A DNA stretch of 64,000 nucleotides from contig CANMFO010000002.1 in the NCBI GenBank assembly GCA_947497245.1, forward strand, positions 682,001 through 746,000, given 5' to 3'. Source of the DNA: an uncultured Flavobacteriaceae bacterium (lineage in GTDB: Bacteria; Bacteroidota; Bacteroidia; Flavobacteriales; Flavobacteriaceae). The notes under the pieces are model-generated. The model made no database searches and was not told the DNA's origin. It was given only the letters and a program-made list of their open reading frames with translations. Of this stretch, positions 26,583-34,345 are shown piece after piece (within the stretch, counting starts at the first letter, position 1; each line of letters opens with the position of its first letter). A program made the translations under genes and the position numbers.

Positions 26583-26583
26583 C

Positions 26584-27450
26584 CTATTTCGATTTGCAGA
26601 TCAGTTTTCCTCCCGATTCAAAGAGCTGTTTTAATGTGTCGCCGCCTTTGTCCACTTTTGCGGTGGAGAGTTTGGTACCTTCCACTGCGGTGATTTTTAG
26701 ATCCGCGATCCACTTTTCCCGCATTACATCCTCCCCGTCGATGTTCAAGGTGGTAATCTCGTACACGCTAAATTTTTTGTTTTTTTTGACGTTGGAATCG
26801 GAACCTACATTGATCAGTACCAGCTTGGCCCTGCCGTCCTCACTTTCTTCTATCGAAATCAGTTTGATGGCACTTCCCCCGGATTTGTCCAAAAACTGCC
26901 CTAGCTTTTTATCGAGTGATTTGGCGTTCAGCGCCGCACGGAAAGCCTCTTCCTTGGTAATGCCCCCGACGTTATCGGAAATTGTACCTATGGAGAATTT
27001 CTGGGAATTTACGGTAGCCCCCGTTTCCGTATCCAAAATGTCCACAGAAAAGCTAAAAATGGCACGTTGGACCCCCTTTTTTTTGGAATCGTTGTCCAGC
27101 ACATCGCTCAGTTTGAACCCGATCTTTTTGTAGGTGACATCAAACAGCTTGCTGGCGATGACGAACGCCGCGCCCTTTACCCTTCCCTGTTCCACAACCT
27201 CGGCATTTATGGAACTTATCTGTTTTTGGATTTCCTGTTCGTTCAAAATGTACCCCAGGGCTTCCCTGTCCAGCACTTCGTAGGAACCCGACCCCAAAAG
27301 GGCCTCTTTGATCTTCTGACTGACTTTCTCGGCTTCTATCGCATCCTGCATGCCCAATGCCTTTGTAGATTGCAGGCCAATCGTGGATTGCTGCCCGTAT
27401 GCCGCAAAAGAGGCAAGTAGGAATATGGAAAAATACGTTTTCATTTTCAT
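26584..27450 (-). CDS. CsgG-like secreted protein
   Basis: A 288-residue protein with signal MKMKTYFSIFLLASFAAYGQ. It follows the CsgG/FlgO layout: a first strand with TIGLQSTKALG, a helix with SQKIKEALLGSGSYEVLDRE, the connector ALGYILNEQEIQKQ, then VKGAAFVIASKLFDV and a strand with IFSFSVDILDTETGATVNSQ. CsgG-like proteins form outer-membrane pores or periplasmic rings that recruit other factors. The mature N-terminus has no lipobox cysteine, unlike curli CsgG, so it may not be lipidated. ATG 27450 is chosen because the longer frame (27513) buries the signal peptide. Confidence 0.7.
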   Translation of the reverse strand: MKMKTYFSIFLLASFAAYGQQSTIGLQSTKALGMQDAIEAEKVSQKIKEALLGSGSYEVLDREALGYILNEQEIQKQISSINAEVVEQGRVKGAAFVIASKLFDVTYKKIGFKLSDVLDNDSKKKGVQRAIFSFSVDILDTETGATVNSQKFSIGTISDNVGGITKEEAFRAALNAKSLDKKLGQFLDKSGGSAIKLISIEESEDGRAKLVLINVGSDSNVKKNKKFSVYEITTLNIDGEDVMREKWIADLKITAVEGTKLSTAKVDKGGDTLKQLFESGGKLICKSK

Positions 27451-27509
27451 GTGTTTGATTTTTAAGATTGTTCTGTTCAGCACCTGTTCGGGTGCATTGA
27501 TTTGGATTT

Positions 27510-28466
27510 TCAATCGATGTCGTAAAAAGCATCGACATAATCGTATTCAAATTGTATGACCACTTCTTCATCCCTATTGATGAAACCCTGTTGTCCGTCG
27601 ATTTTTACCGCCGCCAGACCATTCAGGAAGACAAATGCATCTTCATATTTCGGTGTTATGACCTCTTCCCCTTTTCGGTTGATGTATCCCCATTTGCCAT
27701 CGACCTTTATCGGGGCCAAATTTTCGGAGAACCCCCATGTTTGCTCAAACTTCGGTTCGACAATGGTCCTTCCATTCTTGGCGATAAAACCCCATTTCCC
27801 ATTGTGGTTTACGGCCGCGAGCCCTTCAGAAAATGGAAGCGCATAATGGTAATGGGGGGGTACAACAAGAACACCATCCTTGTTGATGAAGCCTTCCAAA
27901 CCGTTTACGCCCACGGGTGCGAGCGTTTCCGAAAACAGATAGGCACTCGAATATTCAAAGGGAATGGCCACTTCTCCCGAGGTATCTATAAAGCCCCATT
28001 TATGGTTCTTTTGGACCGCTGCCAGTCCTTCTGCGAAGGGTGTCGCCCCTTCATATTCCGTCGCAATCGCAAAGTTGCCGGCATGGTCTATAAAGCCCCA
28101 TTTCCCATCAAGTTTTGCAGCAGCCAGGCTGTCGGAAAACGGTTGTGCGTCTTCAAAGATTATGGGAATCTTTACCGCGTTGTTTTTGTCGATAAAGCCC
28201 CATTTGCCCTTTTTTTTGACCAGGGCCAGACCTTCCGACATTTTCCAGGCCATGTCATAGTGGAAGGGGATGATCCTTTTTCCGTCCCTGTCTATGAACC
28301 CCCATTTTTTCCCTGCCCGGGCAAGGGCGAGGGCTTCCACACTGCTGTTGATGTAAAAATAGAGGTAGCCCCCTGCCAACAGTGCCATGATGGCCGACAA
28401 TATGAGAATGGGCAGCTTACTTTTTTTTCGTCGTTTGCTGTTCGGTTTTGTGTTCTTAGGTCCCAT
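27510..28466 (-). CDS. WG-repeat protein with N-terminal membrane anchor
   Basis: A 318-residue protein. Residues 1-18 are highly basic, followed by a single membrane helix (about 19-38), so it is anchored with the rest outside the cytoplasm. From about 50 to 318 it is built of about six WG units of roughly 43 residues, each with a form of KWGFIDxxG...I.F.Y..A..FSEGLA. WG repeats form a beta structure used in binding. The DNA encoding them is not a nucleotide-perfect repeat. It sits between the LEA2 lipoprotein and CsgG-like genes in the operon, with about 50-base gaps. Confidence 0.85.
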   Translation of the reverse strand: MGPKNTKPNSKRRKKSKLPILILSAIMALLAGGYLYFYINSSVEALALARAGKKWGFIDRDGKRIIPFHYDMAWKMSEGLALVKKKGKWGFIDKNNAVKIPIIFEDAQPFSDSLAAAKLDGKWGFIDHAGNFAIATEYEGATPFAEGLAAVQKNHKWGFIDTSGEVAIPFEYSSAYLFSETLAPVGVNGLEGFINKDGVLVVPPHYHYALPFSEGLAAVNHNGKWGFIAKNGRTIVEPKFEQTWGFSENLAPIKVDGKWGYINRKGEEVITPKYEDAFVFLNGLAAVKIDGQQGFINRDEEVVIQFEYDYVDAFYDID

Positions 28467-28516
28467 ATTGAAACTGGATTATGGATTGGTTTGTTGCTGT
28501 TAAATTGTCAAATACC

Positions 28517-29404
28517 TCAATGGCCCCCTGGCCACTGGAACGGGTTTATCTGAACGTCAAAGTCCTTTTCAATGGGGACCTCGAATTCATAACTTGCTAT
28601 GCCCAGTCGTATGCTTCCCACGCCCGTATATTGCGAGTTACCATTTCCCCAAAAAAAGCTTCCCATGTTCTTCAGTAAACCCACATGGTGCAATTCCGCT
28701 TTCAGGGGCAGTTGGACCTTCTTTAGCCCGGGAAGCTCCATTACGGTATCCAAGGTGGTCGTGGCAAAGGCCCTGGCCGTTCCCTTTGCTTTGAATTCCA
28801 TTCTGAATCGTTTTAGGGTAATGTTGATGGGGTGTTTGTTTTGAAGCCCGATCCGGAACCGATAGTTGGATCTTGCCAGTCCGTAATTCCTGGGGGAAGC
28901 CAAATTTTGGATTTCAATTTCCCGGGAAACAAAATCAGCGCCGAACATGGCGTCAGTGATGAATTTCCTGGCCCCGAAAGGGACCTTGACGGCAAAATCC
29001 TTTCTGATTTTTTTTAAGGGATGTACCGCAAAAGCTTCCCCAACAAACTGAAATTCAACAGTGTCCTTTGATAAGATACGGTCCTGCTTTTCCTGGAGCG
29101 TTTTCAGATCAAAAAAACAGTCAAACGAAAGGACCGTTGTATCCTTGGGAAACAGATCGTGCCCCAAGTTCAATTTGCCCGACCCGAACCGTACCCCGTC
29201 ATACCAGATATCGAATAAAACATCCTTCAATTGATATTTGTACCGGGTGGGGTTGTATACCTGCGAATCCATCGAAAACCGTAGGATCGAACCGCTGAGA
29301 CCCTTAACGCTCAAATTATCGCTGGTAATAAAAACGGGCTCCTGGAAACGGCATGAGCCGCAGGAAAATAGCACTGACAAAAGGACGGTCTGGAATCGAG
29401 TCAT
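28517..29404 (-). CDS. LEA type 2 lipoprotein
   Basis: A 295-residue exported protein, probably lipidated at C15 (lipobox LFSC, second cysteine at 18). The mature part holds two LEA2-like beta-sandwich units: one around FSMDSQVYNPTRYKYQLKDV (about 43-62) and one around YRFRIGLQNKHPINITLKRF (about 182-200). LEA2 domains in bacterial lipoproteins are thought to bind lipids or protein partners. It overlaps the ABC transporter gene by ATGA, which fits a substrate-handling partner of that transporter (inference). Confidence 0.72.
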   Translation of the reverse strand: MTRFQTVLLSVLFSCGSCRFQEPVFITSDNLSVKGLSGSILRFSMDSQVYNPTRYKYQLKDVLFDIWYDGVRFGSGKLNLGHDLFPKDTTVLSFDCFFDLKTLQEKQDRILSKDTVEFQFVGEAFAVHPLKKIRKDFAVKVPFGARKFITDAMFGADFVSREIEIQNLASPRNYGLARSNYRFRIGLQNKHPINITLKRFRMEFKAKGTARAFATTTLDTVMELPGLKKVQLPLKAELHHVGLLKNMGSFFWGNGNSQYTGVGSIRLGIASYEFEVPIEKDFDVQINPFQWPGGH

Positions 29405-31161
29405 ATACTGTCCTTTTTGTGGAGTGAGATAAAAATCAACAGGTACATGATAACACTCAACACCGTTACCGCCAATAGGTTGGCATACAGGCTATTGAAC
29501 ACATCGCCAATGATGATTCCCTCATCGATCAGATCGCCATCGTACAGGCCCAACTGGTCCAAGGAACCGGCGGTTTCACATTTACAATCATTTTTATAAT
29601 AGCCATCAGGATTGAATTCGGGTACGATGACACTTTCCAGGTCCATGGAATTGTCCTGAAAATAGCGGTCCTGTATTCTTGAAAACCCCTCTGTGCCCCA
29701 TCTTCCCAAAGTGAAAAAGCTCAGGATCTCTATCAGGCCCGTATCCAATTTGGTCATGACCCCGGCCAGCATGATCTGTGGCATAAGGGTAATGGGCACT
29801 ACTGTCATTACTTTTTCCGTGTTGCTGAAATAAGAGGATAGAAACAGGCCGATCAGGGTGGCCGAACAGGAAATGAAAAAAAGGAACGCCACGCTTCCCC
29901 AAAAGGGCCTTAAGTAGGTCTCAGGAAACTCTGCGATGGCATTGATCTTGAAATTGTAATGGATGATGAACGTGAAAATGACCACCTGTACGAATGCGAT
30001 CAGGGCTAGCACGATTATTTTTGAGAAGATATAGGTATTGATGTTCAGATTGAACATCCGTTCCCTTTTGTAGATGGGCAGTTCCCCAACGATCTCTTTC
30101 GCCGAGTTGCTGACGCCGAACCAAATGGCCGAAATCGCGGTCAGAAAAATGACCCCTATCCTGAATTCGCTGAACACAAGGCTTACCAACCCGCCGATAA
30201 TGACCGGTTGCAACAGCAACAGCAATAGATTGCCGAAATCGTTCACTTTGATGTTCAAATATCTTTTGGCGAGCCAATACAGTTGTTGAAGACCGGAGTC
30301 CGGTTGGTTTTTGCTTATTTTCGGGTTTAGATCGAAGGAAATGGCATTTTCCGACGGGGCTTGGTACTTTTTTTTCACCTCGTCCAGATCACTCATCTTA
30401 CTGTACACCTCGATAATATTGTCAACGCCAAAATATGAGGTGATGTGATCCGGGTGGCCTTTGTAGACCAAGTGCCCCTTAACGCCCAGAAACACCACTT
30501 CATCGACATAGTTGAGGTCCTCGGGCTTGTGCGTTACCATGATTATGGTGGTGCCCTCTTGGGCCAGATCCCTTAGGCTTTTAAGAAAACTGTCAATAGT
30601 TTCTGGGTCCAGCGGCGAGGTGGGTTCGTCCAGGAACAATATGGTGGGCTCGGTCAAAAGCTCGACGGCAATGGAAATTCTTTTCCGTTGTCCGCCCGAT
30701 AGTTCCCTAACTTTTTTTTGTTTGATATCTTTTTGCGTGGTGTGCCTGCCCTGATCGTGCTGGCCCAGCTTGAGACTTTTTAAAACTTTGTCGATGCGCC
30801 TATCGATCTCTTCGTTTGAAGTGCCATCGGGCAATCGGAGCTTTGCCGCATAAAAAAGGGTGCTGTACACGCTCAATTCCCTGTGGATGATATCGTCCTG
30901 CGGCACGTATCCAATATTTTTCTTGACCAGGTCATAATTTTCTATCAACGGAAGGTCATGGATGTAAACGTCTCCATAGGTTGCTGGATTATCACCGTTC
31001 AAACATTTCAGCAGTGTTGATTTTCCGCATCCCGAGGGACCCATCAGGGCCACAAAACTTTTACTTTTGATGTCCAGGGACATGGGCTGCAGCCCAATTT
31101 TGTTTTTTGGATACCTTTTGGTAATGCCGACTGCTCTGATCGATAAACCTTCCTCTCTCAT
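29401..31161 (-). CDS. ABCG-like half-transporter (ATPase plus permease)
   Basis: A 586-residue fusion of an ATP-binding cassette and an ABC-2-type membrane domain. Walker A GPSGCGKS is at 41-48, the signature LSGGQRKR and the Walker B FLDEPTSPLDPE near 165-205; the D-loop reads SPLD instead of the usual SGLD. About six membrane helices lie after residue 300. This arrangement, as in ABCG and PHA-type exporters, usually moves lipids or hydrophobic molecules. Being a half-transporter it should dimerise. It lies 7 bases after the M48 gene and overlaps the LEA2 gene, making it the core of the operon. Confidence 0.88.
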   Translation of the reverse strand: MREEGLSIRAVGITKRYPKNKIGLQPMSLDIKSKSFVALMGPSGCGKSTLLKCLNGDNPATYGDVYIHDLPLIENYDLVKKNIGYVPQDDIIHRELSVYSTLFYAAKLRLPDGTSNEEIDRRIDKVLKSLKLGQHDQGRHTTQKDIKQKKVRELSGGQRKRISIAVELLTEPTILFLDEPTSPLDPETIDSFLKSLRDLAQEGTTIIMVTHKPEDLNYVDEVVFLGVKGHLVYKGHPDHITSYFGVDNIIEVYSKMSDLDEVKKKYQAPSENAISFDLNPKISKNQPDSGLQQLYWLAKRYLNIKVNDFGNLLLLLLQPVIIGGLVSLVFSEFRIGVIFLTAISAIWFGVSNSAKEIVGELPIYKRERMFNLNINTYIFSKIIVLALIAFVQVVIFTFIIHYNFKINAIAEFPETYLRPFWGSVAFLFFISCSATLIGLFLSSYFSNTEKVMTVVPITLMPQIMLAGVMTKLDTGLIEILSFFTLGRWGTEGFSRIQDRYFQDNSMDLESVIVPEFNPDGYYKNDCKCETAGSLDQLGLYDGDLIDEGIIIGDVFNSLYANLLAVTVLSVIMYLLIFISLHKKDSI

Positions 31162-31168
31162 AATGGTC

Positions 31169-32017
31169 TTAGTTCGAAATGTATTGGTGCAGACAGGCTC
31201 TTCTATCTTTTGAAAAAGGATGGGTGGCGTTGAGCTTACTGAAAATTGAAGTATTCTCGGACTTCTCCAGCCTTATGAAAAAATCTGAAAATTTGTTTTC
31301 GTCATATCCAGCGCTCCGTGCCAGCCCAAAACCGTATTTATCGGATTCATACTCATTTGCCTGGCCAAATGGCGCGGTAAACTTTGAATTGATCTCCAAT
31401 GCCATTTTGGTGAACGCTTCATTTTTGGCAAATCCGGTAAGATTGGATATCAATAGTATTTTTCCAATTTTCCTTTCAAGGTGCCGATGGACCTGGTGCC
31501 CAATTTCGTGGCTTATGATAAATGCGAGCTCATCGTCCGACTGTACAAATTGAAGTAGGCCGGTGGTAATGTAGATCCGGCCACCTATCATGGTAAATGC
31601 GTTTATTTCATCGGATTTAAGCACATAAAGATTTATTGCGGGGCCCTGGGAGGGAGCATGGTCCATTATATTTGAAAAGACCTTTCGGATACTATCGTTT
31701 ACCGATTTGGACGGGACCAGCTTGTATTTTTCCAGGACGTTCCGATGGCTTATTTTTCCTATGGAATCCTGCTGTTTTTCACTGATGGTTACCCAATGGT
31801 CTATGGACCTGTTCTCCATTTGGTTCAAGAAAAAGTTGGGTCCGTCCAGCACATGGCCACACTCGAATTTTTGAAACCGGATTTTTTGAGCATAAAAATC
31901 AACATACTCCACTAGCGCATGGTCTGCTTGGGAGTTGGCACTGCCGGGTGCAAGGAATAGGAAAAACAATAAGAACAGTGATCTGTAAATATTTTCCGTG
32001 GTACGGTACCTTGTCAT
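31169..32017 (-). CDS. secreted M48-family zinc metallopeptidase
   Basis: A 282-residue exported peptidase with signal peptide (hydrophobic run LFLLFFLFLAPGSANSQ). The zinc motif HEIGH is at 170-174, and the third ligand is the glutamate of YESDKYGFGLA, as in M48 enzymes; NAFTMIGGRIYIT preceding it is the family's substrate strand. BepA- and YcaL-like M48 enzymes in the periplasm act in outer-membrane protein and LPS assembly control. It is the first gene of the eight-gene operon. ATG 32017 gives the signal peptide; an upstream ATG at 32056 adds 13 residues. Confidence 0.85.
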   Translation of the reverse strand: MTRYRTTENIYRSLFLLFFLFLAPGSANSQADHALVEYVDFYAQKIRFQKFECGHVLDGPNFFLNQMENRSIDHWVTISEKQQDSIGKISHRNVLEKYKLVPSKSVNDSIRKVFSNIMDHAPSQGPAINLYVLKSDEINAFTMIGGRIYITTGLLQFVQSDDELAFIISHEIGHQVHRHLERKIGKILLISNLTGFAKNEAFTKMALEINSKFTAPFGQANEYESDKYGFGLARSAGYDENKFSDFFIRLEKSENTSIFSKLNATHPFSKDRRACLHQYISN

Positions 32018-32491
32018 TCTCTTGGGTATTTTTTCAAAATGGGTTCTTGTGTCCATGCATTTTGCGGTTATGTAACGATGCGCAATTTGCGGTACAAGTG
32101 TTTGGAATCAAACCTAAATACATTCACGGTCAATTCATTACGGGTTTCCGTAAAAAACAACTTCTTGGCCCAAGATTTTGATGAAAAGCAGGTTATTATC
32201 GAAGAAAGTGAGATTCCCTGTCAGATTAATCCTAATTATTCACGACGCGAAGACGTTAAAACCCGGCGAACGCCTTATACCGGATAACAAAGTATATGGA
32301 AAATTCGGAGGGCCGTTTTATCCGTTACCCGTCAAGGACTTAAGCAGTGGCTATCCGGGTTGATGGAAATAGGGGCTTCCCATTCTTTTAGAATCCGCAA
32401 AACTGTTCTATCTTCAAGGCTAGGGCCATCCCATGCAGGCAACAATAAAAAATAGGATGGCCCAAAAGAAGCACGGTAAAAATAGCACCCC
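32018..32491. other. divergent intergenic region between envelope operon and SnoaL-like gene
   Basis: Holds the promoter of the - strand operon near its left end. No gene is convincing: the frames present are short and lack a recognisable start context. A GGCCATCC/GGATGGCC inverted pair spaced by 23 bases is at about 32425-32463, just upstream of the SnoaL-like gene. Confidence 0.5.
32109..32116 (-). promoter_or_regulatory. -7 promoter element of the envelope operon
   Basis: The - strand reads TAGGTTTG, a perfect TAnnTTTG. A TTG lies 14 bases upstream, closer than the usual 17-19. The transcript would start near 32100 and give a leader of about 85 bases before the M48 ATG. Confidence 0.45.
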
Positions 32492-32971
32492 ATGTACGTA
32501 CAAAAAACAAGATTGATAGGTATTGCGATATTGACCATGATCGTTCCGGTCGATAAGGCCTTGGGCCAAATTTCCACAAGAGATGATAAGGCCGCCATTG
32601 CCGCGGTAAGCGAGGCCCGGGCCGAAGCCTTCAACCAGGGCGATGCGGAGGGCATTGCAAGGCATTTCACCAGGGATGCCGTTCTGATGGCCCCGGGAAA
32701 GCCCGCATCCGTTGGTAAGAAGTCGGTACGAGCCTACTACCAAAGTATCTTTGATGCGTTCGAAGTACAATTGGACAGTTATTACGAAGAGGTAGAGGTA
32801 TCCGGCGATATGGCTTATGGCCGCGGAGAGGCGACTGTTCGGCTTACGCCCCGAAACGGCGGGGAAACTAAGGTGACTTCCTCAAAATACCTAAACATTC
32901 TTGCCCGGCAGCCCGATGGCAGTTGGATGACCACCCATGATATCTGGAACAGTAATGGGGTCGTACCCTGA
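32492..32971 (+). CDS. secreted SnoaL-like/DUF4440 protein
   Basis: A 159-residue exported protein with signal MYVQKTRLIGIAILTMIVPV... ending near ALGQ. The mature part is a SnoaL-like cone: DDKAAIAAVSEARAEAFNQGDAEGIARHFT opens with the typical N-Q-G-D turn and helix, then a cavity-forming sheet ending in a histidine and tryptophans in SWMTTHDIWNSN. Bacterial DUF4440/SgcJ proteins bind small ligands or act as isomerases or dehydratases; no catalytic residue is certain. It is on the + strand, alone. Confidence 0.8.
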   Translation: MYVQKTRLIGIAILTMIVPVDKALGQISTRDDKAAIAAVSEARAEAFNQGDAEGIARHFTRDAVLMAPGKPASVGKKSVRAYYQSIFDAFEVQLDSYYEEVEVSGDMAYGRGEATVRLTPRNGGETKVTSSKYLNILARQPDGSWMTTHDIWNSNGVVP

Positions 32972-33180
32972 CCTTAGTGGCAAAACCCAGCACCTGCGCA
33001 GCAACGCCAGGTGTGGGGGTGTTAAAAATGTGTTGATCGCCCATTTCAAAATTCTTTTTTTATATCCCAGTAAGCCTCCCATATCATTGCAAAGGGTACC
33101 ATCAGTAGCTAGAGGTACTCCAGAGACAGTTCTATTTTGAATATTAGCGTTTTGGACAACGCCATTAAATAGAACCTTTC

Positions 33181-33752
33181 ATGAAAAGAAGAAACTTTAT
33201 CAGAAACCTGGGTGCTGCTGGGCTCGTGTTTGGAACGGTACCCTTATTTTCCTGCTCCCCTACGGGGAATCCCTTGCGTATTCCCGTTTTGGGGGGAACG
33301 GACTTTCTGGACCCCGCGGTCGTCAAAGCCGGGCTGCAAAAAGGACACCGGCTTACCTTGTTCAATGGGGAATCACCAATCCCGGGATGTTCCCCGACCT
33401 TCCCTTGATCAAGGGAGACCGGGAAAGGGGTATTGAAAAGTATGACCGCTTAAAAGAACAAAAGGTCCGTGTCTGGGACGATCTCTCGCTATGGGTGCCC
33501 TTGTCCATGGATGCCTTCATGCAGATCAGCAACGCCAAATCGCTGGCCGCTGGATTTGAATACGCACCCTTGGAGCAATCGATAGATGCCTGCCTGGCCT
33601 GGCATACCGAACAGGGCGACCCGAATATTGCCTTCGGTATGGGCACGGAACCGATAGGTCTGGAACGGTCGCGGAAGTTGGAAATGCAAAAATTATCCTG
33701 TACATGTTGTATCCGAATTCAACGGGACAAAAATGCACATGCGAATTTTTAG
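33181..33752 (+). pseudogene. broken NAD-dependent epimerase/dehydratase gene with Tat-like signal
   Basis: The 5' part encodes MKRRNFIRNLGAAGLVFGTV, a twin-arginine-like signal, and the dinucleotide-binding start (IPVLGGTDFLDPAVV). At about 33365 the frame breaks. Inserting one C (AAT-CGG-GGA) would restore the family's sequence LFNRGITNPGMFPD, and reading on from there gives KGDRERGIEKYDRL. The next stretch WDDLSLWVPLSMDAFMQ is the family's C-terminal part, so some 250 residues of the middle are missing. A second frame change near 33690 spoils the ending. Nothing here can make a working enzyme; this is a decayed gene. Confidence 0.7.
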
Positions 33753-33835
33753 CAGTCCGAAATGTATTCGACTTCAAAAGGCCTTGTTTTCCAGAGATTT
33801 TGCCTTTAGCTTTACACCAAGCATTGTGCCGTGAC

Positions 33836-34342
33836 ATGGAAAGGGAGCGAAGAATAAAATTTTGGATTTCAACGATCGCCAAGCTGGTTTTAGTGGTTTG
33901 GGTCCTGATCAAGATCGTCTCCTATTTCTCAAAAGAACAGACCAACGATACCAGTACTACCGAGAAGCCCGCTCCCAAAAGCCAAGTGGATTCCCCTGCA
34001 GAGGTCAAAATCGAAAAGGAGCCTGCCATGGTGGAACCCAAAGAGAGACTAAAAATGGCGGAAACCGAGGCACATAGGGAAATCGTTGCTGAAAACCCTG
34101 TCGCTTCTTTGGAAAAGGTCTTAAAATATCGGGGGAAAATACTCCATGGGGCCTATTTCAAAATAGCGGATTGTAAGGGCTGTACCTCCACAGTGACCAC
34201 AAAAGATGGTGTGGCCAGGGTCACCGTTCCCTCGCAGCTGATCAAGGATGATAAATTTCATGATTTCTATGTTTATGCGGCCGATACGTTGGTATACCAT
34301 AGGGCCATGCGCTTTTCGAACCTGGAGTTTAATACGTATTGA
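33836..34342 (+). CDS. small single-span membrane protein of unknown function
   Basis: A 168-residue protein with MERERRIKFW followed by one membrane helix (about 11-31), then a Pro/Lys/Glu-rich linker (about 35-75), and a globular C-terminal domain of about 80 residues with two cysteines in ADCKGCTSTVTT. It has no family I recognise. Its stop is 3 bases before the pentapeptide-repeat gene, so the two are likely an operon and may form a complex. ATG 33836 is used; an upstream frame start at 33704 would put 44 unlikely residues before the anchor and run into the pseudogene. Confidence 0.65.
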   Translation: MERERRIKFWISTIAKLVLVVWVLIKIVSYFSKEQTNDTSTTEKPAPKSQVDSPAEVKIEKEPAMVEPKERLKMAETEAHREIVAENPVASLEKVLKYRGKILHGAYFKIADCKGCTSTVTTKDGVARVTVPSQLIKDDKFHDFYVYAADTLVYHRAMRFSNLEFNTY

Positions 34343-34345
34343 TTC

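Noticed and set aside
27580-28330. Evenly spaced similar DNA stretches that look like a repeat array
   Set aside because: They are the coding units of the WG repeats, about 130 bases each and diverged in DNA; this is not a CRISPR array or a nucleotide satellite.
27552-28553. 333-residue open frame on the + strand
   Set aside because: It is antisense to the WG-repeat gene and mirrors its repeats; no start context or motif.
32425-32463. GGCCATCC/GGATGGCC pair
   Set aside because: The 8-base arms are 23 bases apart with no T-run; too weak to call a terminator or operator.
33704-33835. Upstream extension of the gene at 33836
   Set aside because: It would add 44 residues overlapping the end of the broken epimerase gene and hide the membrane anchor; ATG 33836 gives a normal single-span protein.
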